Source: an uncultured Sutterella sp.
Lineage (GTDB): Bacteria > Pseudomonadota > Gammaproteobacteria > Burkholderiales > Burkholderiaceae_F
DNA length: 59,806 nucleotides
NCBI GenBank assembly: GCA_905212345.1
Contig: CAJMEC010000007.1
Location: 1-59,806 of the forward strand
Direction of reading: 5' to 3'
Position numbers and translations under genes: made by a program
In this document: positions 8,475 to 14,556 of the stretch, one piece after another
How the letters are laid out: every line of letters begins with the position of its first letter
Numbering within the stretch: the first letter of the stretch is position 1
Notes under the pieces: generated by a model
Told to the model about the DNA's origin: nothing
The model's database searches: none
Seen by the model: only the letters and a program-made list of their open reading frames with translations

Positions 8475-8477
8475 GAT
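8449..8477 (+). promoter_or_regulatory. Promoter of downstream small RNA
   Basis: A -35 box TTGACG (8449-8454) and a -10 box TAAGAT (8472-8477) are separated by exactly 17 bp. The promoter lies within the last codons of the PemK-like gene and would start RNA at about 8484. No open frame with a ribosome site follows it, which supports a non-coding product. Confidence 0.6.
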
Positions 8478-8483
8478 AATCAT

Positions 8484-8610
8484 GTCTCCCGCTCTGGACG
8501 TTTGCGTTCATCGGGTCTAAGTCCAGTCCTGTTAAGGCTGGCCTCTACGGAAACGAGATTGCAATCGACCGTAGCGACATTTTGGGCCTCTTCGGAGGCC
8601 CTTGCTTTAT
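8484..8610 (+). ncRNA. Predicted structured small RNA ending in a UUCG-loop terminator
   Basis: About 125 nt run from the predicted start to the terminator. Pairings seen are CTGGAC/GTCCAG (8494-8499 with 8521-8526), CTACGG/CCGTAG (8545-8550 with 8569-8574) enclosing the perfect palindrome GATTGCAATC (8557-8566), and a terminator GGGCCTC-TTCG-GAGGCCC (8584-8601) followed by TTGCTTTAT. Such dense pairing in a non-coding gap argues for a functional RNA. It could be an antisense regulator like phage C4 RNA, or a partner of the PemK-like protein. Neither is shown by sequence alone. Confidence 0.6.
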
Positions 8611-8622
8611 CTGCATAAAATG

Positions 8623-8660
8623 GCCCCGGCTGTTCATCGTTCAAAATTGCCGGGGCGTTT
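8623..8660 (-). terminator. Terminator hairpin ending the leftward early operon
   Basis: Arms GCCCCGGC (8623-8630) and GCCGGGGC (8649-8656) form an 8-bp GC stem. On the minus strand it is followed by CATTTTATG, and it lies 8 bp past the last leftward gene. The plus-strand side has GTTTTCTTT, so it may work in both directions. Confidence 0.65.
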
Positions 8661-8663
8661 TCT

Positions 8664-8993
8664 TTAAACCTGTGTTCCAATATGTGCGTCTGATTCTATG
8701 CGCTTTAACTGACGTTGAATTTTAAATTCTCTCCAGTCTGCGCATCTTTTCTCTATTTGAAGGCCGAACTCGATTTGATCGAGCATGATACGAACGTCTG
8801 CTAACTCTTCTGCAATATGGTCTTTCAGGAAGTCGCGCTCGGTGTTGTAAAACGAGGTCCGTTTGTCATCTTTGCGCAGATCGATAAGTTTCTGAATCGC
8901 CTCGTCAAGCTCCTTGAGCTCCTCTTGCGTTTTTATCAGCTGAGACTGCTCGCCGTAATGTTTGAAGATTCTCTGAATTTTCGCTTTACTCAT
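8664..8993 (-). CDS. MazG-like nucleotide pyrophosphohydrolase family protein
   Basis: A 109-residue all-helical protein with the metal-binding pattern of the MazG-like fold: acidic residues in KTQEELKELDEAIQK and a second cluster in HIAEELADVRIMLDQIEFG. Such enzymes hydrolyse NTPs or dNTPs to monophosphates and are common in phages, where they may alter nucleotide pools or stress signals. Substrate cannot be told here. It is the last gene of the leftward early operon and overlaps the gene before it by 8 bp. Confidence 0.75.
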   Translation of the reverse strand: MSKAKIQRIFKHYGEQSQLIKTQEELKELDEAIQKLIDLRKDDKRTSFYNTERDFLKDHIAEELADVRIMLDQIEFGLQIEKRCADWREFKIQRQLKRIESDAHIGTQV

Positions 8994-9426
8994 TCTTCAC
9001 CTCCGGCTGATACGGCTCGGGCTGTTTTGCCCATGCGATTACTTCATGTATCGCATCTTCTTTAAAATCAGCATTCATAAAATAAGAGACCCCGACACCT
9101 ACAAAGTAATCCTCATATGTCGCATCCCAAACACGCATTGTGACAAGATATACGCCGTCTTTTTTTGGTTTCTCTTTTGGGTACGGATGCCAATCAACGA
9201 ATTTATTTTGCTGGGTTGGTTTATCAGGCAGCTTATTGAGTGACGAACAATCGGCAATATATTCATCGACAGCATTATGAAAAACTGTTTCGAGATCATT
9301 TAGATCTTCAGACTCATACGAAACCATGTCGGTGATAAATTGGATACTTCCAAAAAAGACGCCATCTTCTTTTGAATGTTCTATTGACCCAACATAACCT
9401 CGGTATTCAGGAGTTAGAAATGTCAT
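8986..9426 (-). CDS. HicB-like domain joined to a DUF551-like domain
   Basis: Residues 1 to about 75 match the HicB antitoxin fold: YRGYVGSIEHSKEDGVFFG, then ESEDLNDLETVFHNAVDEYI and PDKP. A true HicB continues into a ribbon-helix-helix DNA-binding tail. Here that tail is absent and the protein runs into VDWHPYPKEKPKKDGVYLV, which looks like the small DUF551 domain common in phages. No HicA-like toxin gene is nearby. It may be an orphan partner-binding module, perhaps counteracting a host HicA (inference). Confidence 0.65.
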   Translation of the reverse strand: MTFLTPEYRGYVGSIEHSKEDGVFFGSIQFITDMVSYESEDLNDLETVFHNAVDEYIADCSSLNKLPDKPTQQNKFVDWHPYPKEKPKKDGVYLVTMRVWDATYEDYFVGVGVSYFMNADFKEDAIHEVIAWAKQPEPYQPEVKNE

Positions 9427-9429
9427 TTT

Positions 9430-9870
9430 TCAATCCTCCCAAGCCTTGAAATCAACGTAATCGCCTGGATTAAAATCAATACGAACAGGTCGTACTTTTC
9501 CATCCCTCACCTTGTACCATCTGCCATCTTTATAAGTAAGACATTCGTAATCAACATAAGGGGTTTCTCTGCAAAAAACTCTGTGAATTTTCGCCCGAAA
9601 AACCACTTCCTCTGGTGGCATTACCTTCCGAGAGTCATTCCAGATTTTTGGCTTGTACTCGGGGACTTCTTCTAACTCGTCTGTTCTAAAAAGTAGACAG
9701 TTTTCTTTGTTTTCATCGCCCGAAAGTTTGCGACTAAACGCAACCCAGACAAAAAACTCGCTGTCAATGTTGTCACGCTCAATTTCACGATTCAGGGAAT
9801 TAACAAACTCGCCGCCAGTGAACTCTTCGAGTTTTTTCTCAAGTTCACGGTCTTTTAGATGCCACGTCAT
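9430..9870 (-). CDS. Conserved-looking phage protein of unknown function
   Basis: A 146-residue protein I do not recognise. It begins WHLKDRELEKKLEEFTGGEF and is rich in charged and aromatic residues, with a C-terminal YKDGRWYKVRDGKVRPVR segment that suggests a small beta domain. It overlaps the upstream gene by 4 bp and precedes the HicB fusion gene by 3 bp, so it is certainly in the leftward early operon. No membrane segment or signal is seen. Confidence 0.6.
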   Translation of the reverse strand: MTWHLKDRELEKKLEEFTGGEFVNSLNREIERDNIDSEFFVWVAFSRKLSGDENKENCLLFRTDELEEVPEYKPKIWNDSRKVMPPEEVVFRAKIHRVFCRETPYVDYECLTYKDGRWYKVRDGKVRPVRIDFNPGDYVDFKAWED

Positions 9871-10322
9871 TCTTTGCTCCCAAATTCTTTTGCGTACGAC
9901 TTAAACTGATGGGCTCTCCATTGGTAATGTTCAACTAATTCGAGTGTTTCTTTTTTAGGAAGTAAAGGCAAAATAGTCGACACAAAACGGTCTGAGGCTT
10001 TTAACACATGGAAATAAAGACCTTCTCCACAAAATAGATCCTTCATGTCTTTTGGCAATTTAACCTCACATGAAACGATTACAGCCCTTAGCGCAATTAC
10101 TTCTCCATAAGTGAGATCGACCCAGCCACAGTTTTTCCACTTCCCCATGGCCGACCTGTAACAATCTTTCAATATAAGATCATCTCCAAAACGATCGTCT
10201 ATGTGGAATTTGATATTTTCTGGATACTCTTCAGGCATTTTCTTAAGGAAAATGGATCGTTCCTCATCAAGCATCCCATACCGTCCGGCGTCTAATTCCA
10301 ATAGCTTGTAATAATTTTCCAT
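9867..10322 (-). CDS. Phage early protein of unknown function
   Basis: A 151-residue protein starting MENYYKLLELD. The frame is open farther upstream, but the ATG at 10322 has a strong ribosome site (GAGAGGAG, 7 nt away) and is chosen. No known domain is recognised. A region with GWVDLTYGEVIALRAVIVSCEV suggests a helical core. It shares a 4-bp overlap with the next gene, which points to translational coupling. Confidence 0.6.
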   Translation of the reverse strand: MENYYKLLELDAGRYGMLDEERSIFLKKMPEEYPENIKFHIDDRFGDDLILKDCYRSAMGKWKNCGWVDLTYGEVIALRAVIVSCEVKLPKDMKDLFCGEGLYFHVLKASDRFVSTILPLLPKKETLELVEHYQWRAHQFKSYAKEFGSKE

Positions 10323-10344
10323 TTTCAAACTCCTCTCATTAAGT

Positions 10345-10455
10345 TCAGCATTCCTCTTTCGAATCAACCACGCCATCGGCGATAAAACCACACTTGATCA
10401 GCCCTCTTAACCGTTGAGCTGCAAATGGATCAAATTCTTTGTAATAGGCGCTCAT
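10345..10455 (-). CDS. 36-residue phage protein (EFDPFAAQRLRGLI motif)
   Basis: A short frame reading MSAYYKEFDPFAAQRLRGLI and ending SKEEC. The pattern YYxExDPxAAxxLRxLIxxGxIAxGxVD resembles short phage proteins and the N-termini of some phage DNA methyltransferases, where it stands just before the catalytic part. Here only this segment exists, so it may be a stand-alone peptide or the remnant of a longer protein. It sits between two tightly packed early genes in the same direction. Confidence 0.55.
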   Translation of the reverse strand: MSAYYKEFDPFAAQRLRGLIKCGFIADGVVDSKEEC

Positions 10456-10470
10456 TTCAATTCGATCCCA

Positions 10471-11052
10471 TTAGCACCCGTGCAACACACGCTTAATCTT
10501 CTGCTCAATATCGTTGCTGTCGTATTCCAGTCGTCCTGGGCCACGGCCTGCGAGGTAATCTTTCATTGCACAAAAAAGGCGAATGAAATGCTTTGGGGCT
10601 GTGCTTAGCATTTGCTGACAGACGTCACCAGCGACAAGCATGCCGTCTCGAATTTTGATGCTTTCTTCACCGGTTGCAACAAAGCGAATTTCAGGATTGT
10701 CTAGTGCTCCTGCTTGTATGCCTCGTTGGTAGAACGTATGGAAAGCGTCCTGCGCTTCGAGAAATTTTGCGTAGCTATCTTTGATCCAATCTTCGTTGAG
10801 CGTCTTTGTGATGTTGTACAAATAGACGCTGCACCATGAGCAGAAATTCATTGTGTCTCGCATACACGCAACATCGTCATAAGTACACATACCTCGGACA
10901 AGCTTTATCTCGGCGACCATTTCAGCGTGCAGGAAAAGATTCTTGATTGCGTTGATCTGCTCTTCGGGCAACCAGATCGTGCTGTACGTAAACTTCTTTT
11001 TGTGCAGCAGCTTTTTACCCTTGGCGTTTTTTCTGTGCTTGCTTTTGGGCAT
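10471..11052 (-). CDS. Phage early protein of unknown function
   Basis: A 193-residue protein with a very basic start (KSKHRKNAKGKKLLHKKK), followed by a helical domain with two cysteine-containing segments (MNFCSWCSVYL). The basic start suggests nucleic-acid binding, but no family is recognised. The ATG at 11052 is preferred over the GTG just before it because the GGGAG site is then 6 nt away. Its start overlaps the stop of the 27-residue membrane peptide gene (TGATG), indicating coupled translation. Confidence 0.6.
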   Translation of the reverse strand: MPKSKHRKNAKGKKLLHKKKFTYSTIWLPEEQINAIKNLFLHAEMVAEIKLVRGMCTYDDVACMRDTMNFCSWCSVYLYNITKTLNEDWIKDSYAKFLEAQDAFHTFYQRGIQAGALDNPEIRFVATGEESIKIRDGMLVAGDVCQQMLSTAPKHFIRLFCAMKDYLAGRGPGRLEYDSNDIEQKIKRVLHGC

Positions 11053-11135
11053 CACATTCTCCCGAGTCCAAATTCAACGATCAACACGCCAGCTACAAGA
11101 AAGAAAACCACTAGCGAAAATAAAACATATTTCAT
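11052..11135 (-). CDS. 27-residue membrane peptide
   Basis: A tiny frame reading MKYVLFSLVVFFLVAGVLIV and ending EFGLGRM, one membrane helix with a short tail. It overlaps the AlpA-like gene by ATGA at its start and the next gene by TGATG at its end. Such exact overlaps on both sides strongly suggest that it is translated. Function is unknown. Confidence 0.6.
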   Translation of the reverse strand: MKYVLFSLVVFFLVAGVLIVEFGLGRM

Positions 11136-11329
11136 TGTTTTTTCTCTTCGGTAGTGTTTTTTAGATAAGCCTGAACTTCGCTCAGATATAAAAAAGTGGA
11201 GCGACCTTTCTTGATCAGCTTCGGAAACTCAGCGTCTTTCTTTGCCAGCTCGTAGAACTTTGTCTTTTTTATGCCGAGCATTACCCATGCTTGCTCCGGT
11301 CTTACTAACATCTCAACAGTTGGATTCAT
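11132..11329 (-). CDS. AlpA-like small DNA-binding regulator
   Basis: A 65-residue protein with the winged-helix pattern of AlpA/excisionase proteins: VRPEQAWVMLGIKKTKFYEL, then FPKLIKKGRSTFLYLSEVQAYL. Members regulate integrase genes or act as excision factors. Its place at the junction between recombination genes and small early genes fits a regulator of the lysogeny or excision step. It is followed by a coupled small membrane peptide gene. Confidence 0.75.
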   Translation of the reverse strand: MNPTVEMLVRPEQAWVMLGIKKTKFYELAKKDAEFPKLIKKGRSTFLYLSEVQAYLKNTTEEKKQ

Positions 11330-11418
11330 TTTCTCTTCCTGTTTAGTAGGGGTACTTGCCTTTTGTTCGATCGTTCAGACCTCTTGGATTAAGGAGTGGC
11401 TTTCCCCCGTGGTAGGTT

Positions 11419-11477
11419 GGCGGTGCTGCCGAAGCTCCAACTCCACCGGTCACGCTCCGGCAGAGGGCAACACCGCC
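11419..11477 (-). promoter_or_regulatory. Long RNA hairpin between recT and the AlpA-like gene
   Basis: On the minus strand GGCGGTGTTGCC pairs with GGCAGCACCGCC over 12 bp with one G-U pair, across a 35-nt loop that has its own short GCCG/CGGC pairing. No U-run follows, so it is not a normal intrinsic terminator. It may protect the recT mRNA end or control expression of the genes beyond it. The wobble pair exists only on the minus-strand RNA, which supports leftward action. Confidence 0.55.
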
Positions 11478-11483
11478 AATTCT

Positions 11484-12338
11484 TTACGCCTTGGCTGGTT
11501 CAACAGAATCCCAGTCAATCGGCTCTTCCGGTGCCTCGCCTTTATCTACGAATGTCGAATCGAACACATCGGACGGCGTGACGGCTTCGCCTCTGTCGGA
11601 CTTTTCATCAACCTCAACCGCTCGCACCGCTTCAATGGAGACGGGGAGGTATTTGAACAAGCGGCGAATAACCGTTTTCTTGGCCATTTCTTCCCAGTGA
11701 CTCGACCACGGACCGCTCTGTCCAGCCTTGGATGTCTTGCGAACTTCTTCAATCTCGGCTCGGCTCATGACTTCAAACTGCACACCACCGCCTTTTAATT
11801 GAGCTACGGCATAGACGAAACTCACAGGACCACGATCGGCGACACTGGCGGGGACATGATGAATATCAGGATGAAGACCCAGCTCATAAGAAAAGTCATC
11901 GGACTGGTGAACGCAGTAGGCGTTGATAGAAAGGATCTGTCCGGAACGGCGTGCAAGATCAATCATCCCCCGGTAGCCGATGATCAATTGGCAATTCGGG
12001 CGACCGTCTTTTGCCTTGCCGTTCCCAAAGGGGAGGAGGTAGCAGTGGCCGAGAGCGTTGCCCGGTTCAAGACCGAGCTGGGCACATTGCAGCACAGCGC
12101 CGAAAAAGGATTCCGGAGCGCAATTTAAAAGGGCAGGTACCTTGCGGCATTCAGTCATAACGATTCGAGTCAGGCGTTCAGCGGTCATTGTTTTCGGCAG
12201 CGCCATTGCCATCTGAGATTGAAATTCTTTTGAGCGAACGATGCCGAGCATGGTTGTGGGTTTCTTCACAGCCTCAACCGCACGTTCACGGGCGACAGCC
12301 GGGGCAACAGCTTGTTTTAATGTGTCAGTCGTTGACAT
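11484..12338 (-). CDS. recT: RecT single-strand annealing recombinase
   Basis: A 284-residue RecT family protein, with the core LLNCAPESFFGAVLQCAQLGLEPG and GYRGMIDLARRSGQILSINA that are typical. It anneals complementary single strands during phage recombination. The ATG at 12338 has GGAG 6 nt upstream and is preferred over the in-frame start at 12359. The C-terminus is acidic and variable. Its partner exonuclease gene lies directly upstream. Confidence 0.92.
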   Translation of the reverse strand: MSTTDTLKQAVAPAVARERAVEAVKKPTTMLGIVRSKEFQSQMAMALPKTMTAERLTRIVMTECRKVPALLNCAPESFFGAVLQCAQLGLEPGNALGHCYLLPFGNGKAKDGRPNCQLIIGYRGMIDLARRSGQILSINAYCVHQSDDFSYELGLHPDIHHVPASVADRGPVSFVYAVAQLKGGGVQFEVMSRAEIEEVRKTSKAGQSGPWSSHWEEMAKKTVIRRLFKYLPVSIEAVRAVEVDEKSDRGEAVTPSDVFDSTFVDKGEAPEEPIDWDSVEPAKA

Positions 12339-12358
12339 ATCTTTCTCCAATAAAACCA

Positions 12359-13369
12359 TTAAGCAGCCAGACGGAACACACGAGTTTCCGTAGATTTCAC
12401 GTAGTCTTGATAGACAGCGGGCTGTTCTTTCTTGAATCGAGTTGAATCAAAGCGGGTGCTCTTTTGAGCTTTGTACGTACAGGCTTTCTCTCCGCCGATC
12501 ATCAAGCCGGAGTTCGCACCGAGCGAGGCAATCAATCGAGACTTCACAACGGTTTGCTGATCAGTCAGTTCTTTAATGCGTTCGGCCAGGGTGCGAAGTT
12601 CGCCAATGTCGGCTGCTTGTTCATTTGTGGCCTCAACCATGTCACCGTTATCGACCGGGAATAGCTTTTGAACGTCTTCCATGTTCTGAGCTTCAGGCGG
12701 GATACCCTTGAGAACATGTTCATGCCAAAAAACGGAGCAATGCTCTTTGAGAGCTTTAATGACATCCTCGTCACGTTTAACGGCGTAGATGCGGAAGTCT
12801 TGGCCGCCGAGCAAGACAGCTACAAAGCAAGTGTCGCAACCGGTTACAGCCATGTACCACTGGACTTGAGTTTCGTAGTAAATGGGGATCTTGTGCTCAG
12901 TAACGATCTGGCCGTTGACAATTTCAGTTTCTTGGGATTCTCCCCACTGGTCAGCGCTGAATTGGTTGGCCGTCTTGCATTCAAGTATCCAATTTGTGCT
13001 TATCATGCGACCTGTTTCAGCTTGACGCTGCTCGTCATAGACGGAGACACGCCCGGCAATGTTGGGATTAACCACAGCACGGTCAATGTTGGCGATCATC
13101 CATCCGCCCATACCTGAGCGCAGCATCGTGTTGACACGCTGCACTTTTAAACCGGTCCGCTTGCTGAATTCCTTCGCAACCACATCTTCCAAGATTGTTC
13201 CGAAATAGGCCGACTCAGACTGTTGTTCTTTTGGTTCTTCAGTTGAAATTTTGTCGTTGTAAATATCAAGGGCGGACTTGTATCGATTCAAGCCGAGGAT
13301 TGCGGCCACGTCAGAGCCGCCGATACCCGAGCGGCGAGCCTTTAGCCAGTCAATGCGATTTTGTGTCAT
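12359..13369 (-). CDS. YqaJ-like viral recombinase exonuclease
   Basis: A 336-residue YqaJ/lambda-exonuclease family protein. The N-terminus RRSGIGGSDVAAILGLNRYKS is diagnostic. Catalytic acidic and lysine residues are seen in FGTILEDVVAKEF and in NWILECKTAN, followed by YYETQVQWYMAVTG. It resects double-stranded ends to feed RecT. Together they make a complete exonuclease-annealase pair at the start of the leftward operon. Confidence 0.9.
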   Translation of the reverse strand: MTQNRIDWLKARRSGIGGSDVAAILGLNRYKSALDIYNDKISTEEPKEQQSESAYFGTILEDVVAKEFSKRTGLKVQRVNTMLRSGMGGWMIANIDRAVVNPNIAGRVSVYDEQRQAETGRMISTNWILECKTANQFSADQWGESQETEIVNGQIVTEHKIPIYYETQVQWYMAVTGCDTCFVAVLLGGQDFRIYAVKRDEDVIKALKEHCSVFWHEHVLKGIPPEAQNMEDVQKLFPVDNGDMVEATNEQAADIGELRTLAERIKELTDQQTVVKSRLIASLGANSGLMIGGEKACTYKAQKSTRFDSTRFKKEQPAVYQDYVKSTETRVFRLAA

Positions 13370-13381
13370 AGTGGAGCCTCT

Positions 13382-13492
13382 TTAGTAGGGATCGACAACC
13401 GAGGCGATCGTCCAGGCGAAGTACAGAAAAGCAAAAATGCTGATCAGCCCCCACAAGTCGGGGTCTTTCAAAAACTTCGGAATCAGTCTCAT
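13382..13492 (-). CDS. 36-residue membrane peptide, first gene of leftward operon
   Basis: The frame starts MRLIPKFLKDPDLWGLIS and contains one membrane helix (IFAFLYFAWTIASVV). A good ribosome site (CGGAGAG) precedes it and the gene lies just downstream of the leftward promoter. The 13-bp gap to the exonuclease gene suggests co-translation. Its function is unknown; small inner-membrane phage proteins in this place can affect host physiology or exclusion. Confidence 0.55.
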   Translation of the reverse strand: MRLIPKFLKDPDLWGLISIFAFLYFAWTIASVVDPY

Positions 13493-13578
13493 TTGTCTCT
13501 CCGATGGTGAATTAGGTGGCCGGGCAACTCAGCAGGTTCTAGGGTATTTCCGGTTTTTAGTGTCCGGCCGGAAGTAAG

Positions 13579-13670
13579 AAGTAGCTAAACTTCTTATTTG
13601 CGTAACTATAACTTCATTTAATAAGAAAGTAAAGCTACGTATGTATGTAAAAGAAGCTACATGAATGAAG
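13579..13670 (-). promoter_or_regulatory. Leftward early promoter (PL-type) with operator-like sites
   Basis: On the minus strand a -35 box TTTACT (13628-13633) and a -10 box TATAGT (13605-13610) are 17 bp apart. Motifs of the type GTAGCTA lie around it: AGTAGCTAAACT (from 13580), GTAACTATA (13602), AGCTACGTA (13633) and AGCTACATG (13656). The same motif recurs in the repressor/Cro gap at 16228-16345, so one protein probably controls both. Confidence 0.6.
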
Positions 13671-13697
13671 TTTGATTTAACTCAAAAGACAAAGAAA

Positions 13698-13715
13698 AAC
13701 CGCCCGAAGGCGGTT
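13698..13715 (-). terminator. Terminator for leftward genes behind the repressor
   Basis: Stem AACCGCC/GGCGGTT with tetraloop, followed on the minus strand by TTTTTCTTT. It closes the unit of three genes at 13732-15510 and keeps it from running into the leftward early promoter. Confidence 0.75.
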
Positions 13716-13731
13716 GTATTTGAAATGCTGT

Positions 13732-14004
13732 TTATTCTTTTTTTATGAAGTGTCTGATTTTGTCGAAGGTGATAACAATAGCCATGAGACCACCACCAAT
13801 GATTATCCAACCGCTTATTAACGTTATAGCAGGATGCTCAATATCAAAATATACAAGGGCCCAATACAATGGCCATAACATTGCAGAAAATATCGAAGCT
13901 AGGACTTCCGTAGTAGGGTCCGAAAATAATTCATTAGAGCAAGCAAAAAAGAATGTGATTAAAGAGACGAGTAGATACGCATAGCCTAGCTTTTCTAGAT
14001 ACAT
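13732..14004 (-). CDS. Small membrane protein, possible lysogeny-expressed gene
   Basis: A 90-residue protein with about three hydrophobic segments (LGYAYLLVSLITFFFACS, ASIFSAMLWPLYWALVYF, ITLISGWIIIGGGLMAIVI). No family is recognised. It lies in the same direction as the repressor gene and downstream of it, the usual place of prophage genes expressed in lysogens, such as superinfection exclusion genes. Its own terminators lie at both sides. Low GC compared with the structural genes suggests separate origin. Confidence 0.55.
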   Translation of the reverse strand: MYLEKLGYAYLLVSLITFFFACSNELFSDPTTEVLASIFSAMLWPLYWALVYFDIEHPAITLISGWIIIGGGLMAIVITFDKIRHFIKKE

Positions 14005-14027
14005 TGCTATTCCTTGATAAAAAGAAA

Positions 14028-14046
14028 ACCCGCCCGGAGGCGGTTT
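14028..14046 (-). terminator. Terminator after the exported-protein gene
   Basis: On the minus strand CCGCC-TCCG-GGCGG is followed by GTTTTCTTTTT. It lies directly after the stop at 14063. Its sequence closely resembles the terminator at 13698-13715, and a decayed third copy (CCCTGGCGGGTTTCTTT on the minus strand) lies after the gene ending at 14557. Confidence 0.7.
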
Positions 14047-14062
14047 AATACTGTTTAGAAAA

Positions 14063-14518
14063 TTATTTTGATTTTGAACAATATAAGGGAATTATTGATT
14101 CCATAAAAGTACTTGGTGCAATGTATATCCACTCCTTATCGTATTTAGATAAGGTTACAGGGTATACATCTCCTCCCATAAAAAAATCTCCATGATTTGA
14201 GTATTGCAAAACCCTGTAAGCATGTTTACTACAACTGATCTCAGCTAGGGCTACAGAAGATTTAATCTTTTTGTTATCTTCATTACCATTGGGATAATTG
14301 ATCATGACCCAGAGTTTATTTTTTTCTTGAATGCTTATTAGTCGATGCTTTTCATGGGTAATATCATTCAAGAACCAATTCTCCGACCATCCACAAACTC
14401 TTTCTCCGTTATTTTGTGTATAACAGTCGTATTTGATTCCGTTAATTTCTGTTTTTTTATATTCTTGTGCCAAAGCGATAAACGGTATTAGAAAAAATAT
14501 GGCTAAAGTATTTTTCAT
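14063..14518 (-). CDS. Exported protein of unknown function
   Basis: A 151-residue protein with a signal peptide (MKNTLAIFFLIPFIALA, cleavage likely after ALA). The mature part has four cysteines and a beta-rich appearance (KLWVMINYPNG, SKHAYRVLQYSNHGDF), somewhat like the surface-adhesin E type of small exported proteins. It probably works in the periplasm or at the cell surface. As a likely lysogeny-expressed gene it may change the host envelope (inference). Confidence 0.55.
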   Translation of the reverse strand: MKNTLAIFFLIPFIALAQEYKKTEINGIKYDCYTQNNGERVCGWSENWFLNDITHEKHRLISIQEKNKLWVMINYPNGNEDNKKIKSSVALAEISCSKHAYRVLQYSNHGDFFMGGDVYPVTLSKYDKEWIYIAPSTFMESIIPLYCSKSK

Positions 14519-14556
14519 TTTTAACTTAGAAAGAAACCCGCCAGGGCTATAAATGA

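Noticed and set aside
8480..8680. A 66-residue minus-strand frame over the RNA region
   Set aside because: It runs through the terminator stems of both strands and lacks a ribosome site; the region is better explained by the structured RNA and terminators.
11271..11798. 175-residue plus-strand frame over recT end
   Set aside because: It crosses the recT gene and the long hairpin in antisense and has no coding character.
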